This document shows positions 27,401-39,400 of a stretch of 64,000 bases of DNA, in pieces. This stretch comes from Brachypterus glaber. Taxonomy: Eukaryota; Arthropoda; Insecta; Coleoptera; Kateretidae. The DNA is taken from positions 2,046,001-2,110,000 of the forward strand of contig OY294049.1 of assembly GCA_958510825.1 (NCBI GenBank), read 5' to 3'. The notes beneath the pieces were generated by a model. It had not been told where the DNA came from. It made no database searches and worked only from the letters and a program-made list of their open reading frames with translations. The first letter of the stretch is position 1, and each line of letters begins with the position of its first letter. Made by a program: the position numbers and the translations under genes.

Positions 27401-30400
27401 TGGCCTTAGTATATTTCACTTACAATTGTGGAGCAAACATGCAAAAACCGATAAGTCCATGTTATCTCAAATATTAGCAGAAAACTTGTACAGCGTAATC
27501 CCAAAAAAAATAAAAAATCCTAAAACTGGCGAAAATGTTTATGGGTCATATAATTATCGGCTTTTGCTTGTATATGATGCGCTGTATTAAGAAAGTGCTA
27601 CAAAATTATTAAGAATCGACTTAGGTCAAAATATGTAAATAGTGGATTTATCGGTTTTTGCGTGTTTGCTCCAGAATTATATACTTATTTATTTTTTATG
27701 GGCTTTTAAATTCAAAAACTGAGATTTTTTCGCATTTTTTTGATATATTTTGATAAAAAATACGAACACATATGTATTACGGATATTTTACCGCCGGTTA
27801 TCGAAAATAGAAAAAGTAAAAATATTTGAGTAAGTATTTTATTTATTTTTAAAAGAGCAAAACAATCAATTAAATTTATTATAAAAATAAAAAAAACAAA
27901 AATTAAAAAAAAAAACTTTTTCTCCTTGCTTTAAAACATTAAAATAACATTAAATAAACATAAGATAGTTTTTGTTCTAGTTTCAATAACTCCCCGTAAA
28001 ATCTTCGCATCAAATAGGTCAACTAAAATGGTCTCGGTAACTTTTAGAGTGTAGAGCAGTGATATAGTCTGGTTAAGAGTTATTGCCTTTTTTTGTGGAC
28101 CTGTGTAGTCATTTGGTACTTACTAAAGATAAAAGTGTTTTAATAAATTTAGTTACAGATGACGCATTTCCTATTTTTGAAGGATCTATGGCACACTTTT
28201 CATCGCCATCGGTGCTCGTTTCTACACCCTCGTCAACTTCCAAATACAAGCATGATTGAGACTGCCTTAAATAGAAAACAGATGTTCCATTTCTAATCGA
28301 CTAGTATAGCTACTTTTTATTGTACTGAGTCAGAACTTATTCACTTAGCTCACGGCGTATCCAAAACGGATTTATCTAAAATTTTCACCTCCATCAAAAA
28401 TTCTTATTATTTCTTGTTAAGTAATCGAATACAAACAAATAAAGCCAAAAAGTAAAATAATCGTGGGATTTTTTTTTGTTTCATTACAAATACGTAAAAT
28501 AGAGGCGTAAAATTAGGCCTTATTTTGAAATTCATTTCAAATGAGCTGTTTTTTTTTATAAAACCTTACAAGATACTATTTATTCAATAAAATTAATCAA
28601 ATCCCATTATTCTAAGACCTTTAAAATGGGCCCAAACCGGTACTTTTTCTAGTTTTTCGATAATACTGGAACTTGGGACGTTTTTTGAAAAAAAGTCCAA
28701 AGACTAATTTTACTAACTATTTTAATGGATATAAATGTTTTTTTTTTTAATCGGTAAGTAAATAAAAGAATGTTTTGATAAAATTTACCATAGAGGCAAT
28801 ATGAGAGGATTTATGAAACGATGCTTAATTTATGCATGTTTTTATGACTTTTTATCGCATTTTGAGACCCATAACTTTTTTATTTACTTACCGATTTTAA
28901 AAATTAAAAAAAAACACTCTATAGTAAAATAGTTAGTCTTTTGACTTTTTTTCAAAAAAAGGGAAAAACTAGAAAAAGGGCTGTTTTGTTTGGCGCTGGG
29001 GCCCATTTTGAAGGTCTTAGAATAATGGGATTTGGTTAATTTTTATACTGCATAAATAGTATCTTGAAGGGTTTTATAAAAAAATCAGATCGTTTGAAAT
29101 AAATTTCAAAATGAGGCCAAATTTGACGCCTCTATTTTAAACGTTTTTTGTAATAAAACAAAAAAAAATCCCACGATTATTTTACTTTTTGGCTTTATTT
29201 GTTCGTATTCGAACAAGAATTAATAAGAATTTTTGATGGAGGTTAAAATTTTGGATAGTAGTAGTAGTAGTAAATTTTTGGGTTGGCCAAAGCCGGACAA
29301 CTAGGCCATTTCTGGCCCTTTTTGTCACCCCAGGCAATCCCAGCCATTTACTAATTTGAGTCCTCCTTGAACCTGCCCGTCCTTTCAATAAAGGTCAGGA
29401 TATTGGCCCAGGGGAGATCTCTTAGTTCCTCTTGGTTGAGTCTTTGAGTTTCAAAGACTTGCAACCTGATCCTGTCGTATCTGACGTACTCGGCTAAGTA
29501 ATGAGAGGATGTTTTATCCTCTCCGCACTCTGGGCATAGCGGACTCTCTAGAATCCGCATTGTTGCCAGGTGCTTCCTTAGCCTGCAGTGGCCCGTGAGG
29601 ACCCCTACAAGTTGTCTGAGTGCAGTTCTTCCTTTTTCCAGCAACCAGTCGGTCTTTGATTTGCTTGGGCCAGCCAGGAAGTCCCTAGCTTGCCGGCAAC
29701 CGTCGACCGCCCTCCACTGCTCCTTTAGCTTGGTATAAGCCCACTCGTCGAGAGCGGTCTTTACCCGCTTCCTTGTAACCCCCAAAATTTTTGGATAAAT
29801 CCATTTTGGATACGCCGTGAGCTGTCACCCTTATAAAAAAGTTATGTAAGAAAAGTCAAAAATGATCAAAATTTGCGTTACATAATACTTGAACGTTCCC
29901 TTATTACAATAGTTCATAGGAATTATTCTTTATAAAATAGTTCAATCTTGTAATACACTTGATTTTACTAATATTAATAGTCTATTAACTACATACTTAA
30001 GTCTTTGTATCACATGAATACACAGCCTTTGAAACATCTGTCTAACCATCTGATTTGGGCACTTTAGCAACACTTGTATGGGCCACCAGGTATCTTGAGC
30101 CATATGTTCCAAGAACCATATACATGCTTCCTGACAGGCGTTAAACTGTTTGGTTACTAACTCGACCCATTGAACCATGGTGGGCTTTTCTTTGGCATGA
30201 ATAAAAGTCTCGATAAAAAACGAGGTGGAGAGTTGAGCGGCTTTTTGAGTTATGTTTGATTGATGAGGGAAAATAGTTTGAGGTATATAGCCGCATATTT
30301 GCCACATAAAACTAAAAATAATACAAAATTAATACAATTTCAAAAATAATATAATGGTTGTATGAAAAAAATTGCTTTTTCTACGACTGTTTTAGAATTT

Positions 30401-33400
30401 AGGCAAAAAGACACACTTTTTAAACATAGAATGAATGAATTTAGCTCTAGATATGGTATGACTATTCCGTATCAAGTGTTAGATGAACACATGTGGTACC
30501 ATGTCTTGTCTATAAAAGTAAACTGCAGGAAAATTAGCGAAAGAATATATATTTTACCATAAAATAATTAATAATTTATTGCAATTTAAAGTTTTGCGTT
30601 AAAATTACATAAAGTTTATTAGGTTTTCTTAATATTTGACGAATTTTTAATCAATTTAGTTCAAAAAAATAAAACTGCTCCATCTATAATAATTGTTGAT
30701 TATTTAAACCATGATATCTGTCTCAAGAATCTGACATAACCTTCAATGTATGCATTATAATTTGTAAATAGGTGTTAAAATTTAATAAAACTCTTTTGTA
30801 GGTAGGTACTTATTTGATAAAATTATTAAATAAGATTAATAAGTGCTTTATTTAAAAATATGTGTTTTGTTGCATTTACAATGTCTAGTGACAAGGAACA
30901 TTGTCTTTAACCTTGTCAGCAGTTTAAAACTATCCAGTGTTTCATATTTGCAGTCGAAGAAAAAGTATAGAATACTAATTACGCGCTCGCGGGACCGTCA
31001 TACTCGCCTGCCGTCACGTATGACAAACTTTCCGCTCGCGCGGAATATTGTCTTATCCATATTAGTTATAAAGTATACTATTATATGGACCCTTAGTACT
31101 ACTAAGAGTGAAGATGCATCGCGATGTATTGAAATCTTCGCCGAAAAGTCAAAATCTATAACCATGCTTTTTTCATATTTCTCGACGTTAGGACTTTTCG
31201 AAATCAGGGAAAAAAAATTTGCGTCCGTCTGTCTGTCTGGGTGTAAACTCAAAAACTCGTTTTCTAAAAAAGGTATAGACAAGCGGTTTTTTACATATTG
31301 TTTCTTATCGTATTTCGAAGAGCTGATTAGATTTTGAGGGTAAACGGCATTTTTTTGGTTATAAGTTAATTATTATTGTCTTTTATTAATTTAGCACTTA
31401 TATGAAAGATATTTTTAAATTCCTCAAACAATGTTACAAACAGTTTTTTCCTAAAATACGTTGTTTTCGATATATTAGCGTTTAAAGTAGTAAAATGTTT
31501 TTTTGGCATAACTCACTTATTTATAAACCGATTTAAAAAAATTATATGTCAAATGAAAGCTCTTTTTAAGCCCTACAAAAAATATTTTATACAGTTTTTG
31601 TTAGAATATAACGTTTTGGAGTTACAGACTTTCAAACTTTAATAAATTATGCAACCTGCAGGTGTATTAATGGTTGCCTAGTTAAAAAAGTATGTTCTTA
31701 CTTAAAGTAAGTATGTTCAAATATATTTTTATCCTGGATAAAATGCATGTTATCCTGCCATATCCAGTCTTCCAGTTCTTTGCTAAGCTCAAACGTCGTA
31801 GCTGCAGGATCTATATTGGTTTGTAGAGGTTCATTTTGATCCAACGTAGTCGAAGAACTCTCAGAGTTTTCAGAGCTGACTATCGGACACCGTTCGTAAA
31901 ACAACATATAGGCGCTGTTTGTTTTTTCGAAGCTAAAATCCATGAATTTGTCTGTTACGCTGTCATAGGTTTTACTCTGTAAAAAAAAAAACAACACAAA
32001 AATAAGAAATTTTATTTTAATATATCAAAAAGAATATTATGGCCATTTAAAAATTGGCACATAGCTTACAATTAACTAGTGACTAAAAATATAAAAAAAT
32101 ATATTTTTATTCCATAAAAAGTAATTTTCATTGAATTTTGGCATTTAAATAATTATGGTTACTTTTTCGGTCCGTTTACGACGCAGTGCGTCGCATCAAA
32201 ATAACAAGGTTTTAACTGACATTGTGAGATTGCAGTAATTGTCAATATATTTTCTATGATAAATTTAAAATGCTTTAACTTATACATTTAAAATTTTGTA
32301 CAAATAACGAAAATAATGCAAGTCGTATCTATAAAAAGTTTTAACTCTTTAAGATAAAGCATTTTAAATTTATTATACAAAATACACTGACAATTACTGC
32401 AATCTCACAATGTCAGTTGAAACATTGTTGTTCTGATACGACGATATGCAAGTTACAATTACCGTCATTTCGCCTCCAAAACATTCAGCCGCAATTTGAT
32501 TGGGATCGAAGGGCTTGACTTCGGCATCGTTGAACAAAAACCATTTGTCCCTTGATCCTGGAGTACGGTCCTTTATAAAACTATAGTAATGACCGCCATC
32601 GGCAGTACCAGTGTGCACAGTGACCCCAATTAGATCGTATTCGTACTGTTCACTTTCTGGATCCGACGGTTTTTGCTTCTCATCTAAAAAGCGAAAAAAA
32701 AAATTAAAAACACCGCCAATTTTTTAAGAAACAGAATAAAAAAGTACTATAGCACTGAACCTTGAGGTGTACACCGCCAAAGAGTAAAAGATTTTTTAAG
32801 AATCATTAGAATAAAAAAAGTACTATAGCACTGAACCTTGGGGTGTACACCAAATTTTTAAAATATTAGCTGTTTTAAGTGTTTTATTGACACTGAAATT
32901 TTTAGGGTTATGTAACTTATATCAGTAATAACATTTATATGTTTAATATTCCCTTATTTTCTTAAAATTAATAACAACTTTATTAATATTATTGAATTTT
33001 CTTGTTTTGTTTTCGTGGAGCATTGCTTTAGTTTTTATAAATTCTTTGCCCTTTGGTGCTAGACCTCGCACGAAATGGTATAATTTACCGACAGATATGG
33101 GTAAGCGCACCGGCTTCAGTCAGTATTAAGTATTCAATTACTCTACAACACTTACAGTGTGTGTTTACAGCGTGTATTGTTTTTCGCACGAAAAATCACA
33201 CAAACAAAGCTATGAATTTCCTATGAATATATAGTCAAACTGCTTACCACAAATGCTATCGCGCGCTAATACGATAAAAGGTGTATCTACAGCATTCCAA
33301 AGAAGTCACTAGATCTAGTTAGAAGAAATCTACAAAGGAACAAGGCAATATATCTTTTATCTAGCGCGAGTCCTTAATTACAGTCAGCTTTTTCGCATTT

Positions 33401-36400
33401 AACCCTCTGTTTTACAGAAATTAAAAAATAACATTGATAAAATAACGAAAAACAATAAGGTATTTAATTTAATAGTAGTTGAATATTTTGGATGCCTGAA
33501 CCTTCATTTCTATATATTTTGGTTTAGGCGTGTATAATACTTTAATTCCTTGGGTATATTTCTTATTTTAGCATCAAAATGTAATGTAAAAATTGATGGC
33601 CTGGCTGAATCATGTCGAAACATTTGGCACTTTAAAAAAAAAATATGTTTTAAATATAATATAACATTTGATTTTAAGGTGTAGTACTTTTTTTATCCCA
33701 ATAGTATATTACATATTATGTGTATTTTCATACCTTGACAATGTTGTTTCATTAGCTGCTTCTCTACATAACCAGCCATATTCAGTCTTAAAGGAAATGA
33801 GAAATGCGTATTAACCTTTTCTTTTAACATTGTCAACATGTTAAAGGTGTATCTCATAGTGTTAAAGCATAGAATTTGTGGTAATTTTTTAAAACATGCC
33901 CTAAAAAAGAAGAAATCGTAAATATCCATAATTTTAAATAATTTAAATGCCTAGTAGGTATAAAATTAATATATTTAACATTACCTTTTCTCTGCTCTAA
34001 CTTTTTTGCCGCAATGTGAGCAAGTATACATATTATCTCCCTCCAATGTATCTTTAACGGTCACTTCGTCCAAAGATTCATATAAATTTCGCATATCGGC
34101 AACCTGGCAACGCACAGTATAAAATTCTTCTAATGTACAACTAACATGATCACAGTCCTAAAATTTATAATCTCTATATATATATAAGCGGCTTTGTCCT
34201 GACTGAATGAATGATTGACTGACTGACTGACTGACTGACAGAGAATCAACGCCCAGCCTAAACCCCTTGACCTAGACACGGCATTCCTGAAGGATTAATA
34301 AGATGAAGTAGCTCTACAGAATAATCTGATTATGGATCATGGTAGCAGAAGGTCTACACATTACAGAACCATTTTCAGCTAAATCCAGAAATCTTGTTTT
34401 TGGTAAATAATGGTAAATAATCTTTTGCAGAATAATTCTGACAATAAATTGCACATTTTGTTGAACGATTCCGATAGTATTTTTTTACCTGATTCCGAAT
34501 ATCTTTAAAGTAAATATTTTTCCGTTTTCGAGAAAAATGCTCTTGAAAATATTTTTTTCCGTTTTTCAAGTGCTTCTAGAAAAATTATCATAGTACCTGA
34601 AAGCTTTTATCCAGGCTTAAATTAGAGAAGGGTTCTTACTCTTTAAAATCGCACAAGAAAACCTTAACACAATGTTTAGTGGTAAATTTGAAAACAGTTT
34701 TAAAATACCGCTAATAACACATTTTATGCAAACTATATATTTTTCTTTGTTACATAGTGTCATTATGTTAGCAGCGAATTTTATCCCTAAAAATCTCAAA
34801 TACAGAACGTCTATGATACTATAATAATTCGCAATTACTGTCAAAAATTAAAGTTATACAAAAACCGAGCAAACTATTCAAAACTCGGCAAAAACACTAT
34901 GTAACAAAGACAAATGTAGTTTGTATAAAACGTGGTTTCAGAGATAATTTAAAACTGTTATCAAATTTACCACTAAACATTGCGTTAAGTTTTTCTTGTA
35001 CGAGTTTAAAGAGTAAGAACCCCGCTCTAATTGAAGCCTGGATAAAAGCTTACAGGTACTTTAAAGTTATTCGTAATCAAGTAAAAAAATACTATCGGAA
35101 TCAAAATATGCAATTTATGGTCAGAATTATTTTGCAGTAGATTATTTACCATTATTTACCAAAAACAAGTTTTTTGAATTTAGCTGTAAATGGTTCTGTA
35201 ATGTGTAGACCTTCTGCTACCATGATCCATAATCAGATTTTTCTGTAGAGCTACTTCATCTCATTAATCCTTCAGGAATGCTGTGCATAAACTTGAAATT
35301 TTAATAGTTTGTTCCTTTTATGATGTAAGCACCCACTAAGAAGCGATTTTTCGAAATTCAACCGCTAAGGGGATGAAACGGGGGTTGAAAGGTTTTTTTA
35401 AAAGTGTGCGTATCTCAGAGACCTCTTAATCTAGAATCTTCATATTTGGAAAAAATGTACTTTATCGAAATCGAAAAGATACATGTTTCAGGATTTTTAG
35501 AAATTCGACCCTTAAGGGGGTGAAACGGGGGTTCAAAGGTATATCAGAGACCTCTTAATCTAGAATCTTCATATTTGACAAAAAAGTTCTTTATCGAAAT
35601 CTAAAAGATACGTGTTTCAGGATTTTTCGAAATTCAACACTTAAGGGGGTGAAACGGGGGTTGAAAGGTTTTTTAAAAAGTCTGCGTATCTCAGAGACCT
35701 CTTAATCTAGAATCTTCATATTTGGCCAACGGGCAACAAAAAGTCCAAACGGGCCTGGTGATCCTAGCACCCGAGTCTAAGGCGAGTATCAAAGAGATCC
35801 TGTAGGCAAGGTATCTGCTTACAAATGCTTTTTAGTGTCTCAATTCCTAGGCAGACAAAGTCGTGTGAATATGCTATCTATGTATAGGCTTATATCAAGC
35901 CGCGACGGCCGACGGGCCACGGAAGATAGGTGACGGGCGACGGGACTTCCTTACTGTTTTGAAGTATACCGCAACAGTGAACTTGATGCTTCTTAGTGTC
36001 TAGATTCCTACACGGACGAAGTCGCGGGTATATGCTAGTAACTAATACTGCGATTGGGTTTTTATTAAATAAATTTCATGGTTTATTAAATGTTTTTCTC
36101 ATTTTGCAATCATTAATTTTAAGTCAAGTACAGATCCAGAAGTTTGTTTTGGGGGAAGGCGGTTGCCAAAAAATCCAGGCCGGTGATTGCCAATAAAACA
36201 GGATCATGGAGAGAAAATCTAGGGTCTGAGAAATAACAATTTCAGTTTTTTTGGGGGGGGGGGGGGTTAAAGACAATCGCCCCCCTGCATCCCAGCTTGT
36301 TGTAACTAACCTAGAATACAAAAATCTTCTGTTTGCGAAGTATTAACAAATATTTTTGTTTTAACCGTTTTCTAGAAGTAAGAGACAAAACGTCGCATAT

Positions 36401-39400
36401 TAATAATCCATCAACACGGTTAAAACCTGAAACTAACAGTTCTACAGATATGTATAACCATGAAAGCCTTAGACCTAAATTAAGTATTGTTTTGTTTAGA
36501 ATATAACTAATCTAACTTAATTCAAGTTAAAGTTCTTACTAAGATTTATTTATACTTACTAAAGAAACAACATTGTTGCTTATCACACCACAAAATAACT
36601 TTTTGACGACCTCCTTTAATGGAGGAGTCATCTCTTCGAGCTTACTAACTAAATCAATAAAAAATTCCGCCATGTCCTTTTGTTCTGCCGTGTTCAATGG
36701 CTGATGGTCCATTGTGTAAACTTTACAGAAACTCCGAGGATTATAGGCTTTTCTTTCACTTTCCTGTACAAAATAAACTATTAATTTAAAAAGTAGCAAA
36801 AAATAAAATTTATTTATTTATTTAATAACATTAAATTTTATTTAATTAAATTTTAATGTTATTAAAGCTCAAGGGAAATAACTATATTTACTCACTAAAA
36901 GATATGCGAACATCCTCTGTAATTCCTTTAAAGTGGGTTCATGTTTTGCATGCTCCGTATTTGCAGCCAATATTGAAGCCCTTGCTTGCGGCATCATATA
37001 GAGATGCTGCATGCAAGATGCCATGTAACAGGTAGCACCCAAATTGGTCAAACCAACGTAGCCACATTCGGATCTGCCATCTTCATGTGGCCAATAATCC
37101 CAAGGATATGGGGAATTTGGACCTGGAAGTTTGGATCTAATAAATCTAATTAGCACAAATTAACCCTATATTGCACATTATTTTGCTACGAAAAAGATGT
37201 ATGATACGTCTTTTGACCTGCATAATAATTCATAAAATAATATTCATAATTATTATGAATTATTCATAATTATTATGAATTATTCATAATTATTATGAAT
37301 TATTCATAAAAAAAAAATTGAAAGTTTTTTGGAAGTGTGAAGTTGTAATCTCGCATTAGGCACAAACATCTTGGTTCTCGAGATATAAAAATTTCCCCAA
37401 AATTGCCTGTAATCCGGAATTTGTATTTTGAAAAACTATATACGTGGGTATGTGGGAGGAATAGCGTAGTGGTTAGCACGTATGTATAGCAAGCCTACTA
37501 GCGTGAGTTCGATTCTCACTGGCGCCGATTTGCCTTTTTCAGTTAATTAATAATCGACACTCCCTAGAAACTGGTTCAATAGACAGTATAAGCCGGTGGT
37601 TCTCTCTACTACTAGCCCACACAAGTCCTGGACTTAGGGGATGCTTAATTAAGTAGAATAGTACGAGGTTAAACAAACAAACAAATACACGTAATGTATG
37701 TGTTACATATACAGTTGCGAATAAACATTTAAAACATGTAATGTAATTTTTACCTGGCTGATGCTGTTTTAACAGTTTATCATGTAATACAGCATAGTTT
37801 TCAGGGCAACTTTTGACCAATTCAACCAGCAAATCAAAAGCGGCAGTTCGAGACCTTGCTGACTTGCACTTTGGTACTTGTCTTAATTTTGGATTGGGAA
37901 GAGCAAATAAAAAGTCGACAACCTAAAACGAAACAGATACACAATTAAGTAAAAGTTATGAAATTCCTAAGTTCAAGATCCATTGTATTAAGGGCTAAAG
38001 GGTACAAAAGCCAAAAATCTTGATAAAAACGATTAATTTTAACATTAATATGCTTAAGACGGGGGGGGGTAGAGGGCTGAAACCGTTACGAAAAAGTGTC
38101 CCGAAATATGTGACGCTCACATTGGATTCTCGGCTGGATCATTGAGTTCTCGGCTGGGATCATTGAGTTCTCGGATGGGATCATTGAGTTCTAGGCTGGG
38201 ATCATTGAGTTCTCGGATGGAATCATTGAGTTCTAGGCAGGGATCATTGATTTCTAGGCTGGGATCATTGAGTTCTCAGATGGGATCATTGAGTTTTCGG
38301 ATGGGATCATTGAGTTCTTGGCTGGGATCGTTGAGTTCTCGGATGGGATCGTTGAGTTCGGGTCGGATCAGTTTAACCCATTAATATGTTGCAAGAGGCT
38401 TAAAACATATTAATGTTATCACGGTTTTGCTTTAATTGTACAGTAGTACGTTTTACTCCTTTGTCAAAAACCCCAGTATACATTTTTCATTCTTAAAACA
38501 CATGACGCGTTTCGACTGTTTGGAAATTTTCAAATAGTTACATATAAAAAACTACGTCAAAACCTCCATAGTTAACAAAGGACACAAAAATTTTACATTA
38601 ATTATGAAATATCAATTACTTATAATAAAAGTTTTCACACAAAAAAAACTGAAACTGAACACTTTTATTATAAACATTAATCGGAATAAATTCAGTTATG
38701 ACTCATCAACGTTGAAAATAAACACAGAAACATAGGCTTACGGAATAATTTTGCCGAATTACGAGGGAAATTTTTATAAAGGTCACTAAATCGAAACATT
38801 TGACGACTAATTTGTTACACAAAACAATATTGAATATACATATTAACTATAAATATGTAAATATATCGGTGTTTTTCGAAGAAAATAAAATTGTAAATAT
38901 TTAAAACCTCGCGTCAACGATAGAATCGACGCGGCGCCTATGCAAGCACTGGAAATTCGCCGATGAATGATTATAAATAATTGATATTTCATAATTAAAT
39001 GTTATATTTTTGTGTTCTTTGGTTAACTATGGAGGTTTTAACGTAGTTTTTTATATGTAACCATTTGAAAATAACCGAACGGCCGAAAAGCGTCATGGTG
39101 TTTTAAGAATAAAAAATTAATCGTTTTTATCAAGATTTTGGCTTTTGTACCTTTTACCCCTTAATACACAATTAAGTGTTAATTCTAGATTTATTGAATA
39201 AAAAGTAAAACTACCTGATTTAAGAGTTCCTGGCCTTCCTTACTAGTTTGGTAGGGTGGTCTATGTTTAATCAGATTCGTCAATAAATTTAACAATCCTA
39301 TTAGGCCATCATCATCGATAGTGCGATGTCTGGTTTCGAGATATTCACGCAATAACACGGACTGAGCAATTTTTCGAGTAAATTCATTGATATCTATTAC

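Noticed and set aside
30362..30562. Plus-strand 66-residue open frame in the exon 28-29 intron
   Set aside because: No recognisable domain and AT-rich composition like the rest of the intron. Length is within chance expectation.
30843..31337. Plus-strand 164-residue open frame
   Set aside because: Overlaps repeat D and reads through its (GTCT)n tract. No conserved motif on either strand.
35340..35720. CRISPR-like array
   Set aside because: Units of 140-150 bp with no spacer pattern, inside a Helitron and in eukaryotic DNA. These are ordinary internal tandem repeats.
37123..37138. Upstream acceptor for the Cys-box exon at 37137-37138
   Set aside because: Would break phase with exon 22. The AG at 37123-37124 fits phase and gives the conserved junction.
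37446..37525. True tRNA gene on the plus strand
   Set aside because: Boxes A and B are good, but the same head with an identical non-tRNA body and an A-rich tail occurs at 20.2 kb, so this is a SINE head and not a tRNA gene.
38142..38384. Plus-strand 80-residue Ser/Arg/Gly repeat protein
   Set aside because: It is the translation of the 21-bp minisatellite. The frame stays open only because the period is a multiple of three. No homology or start context.
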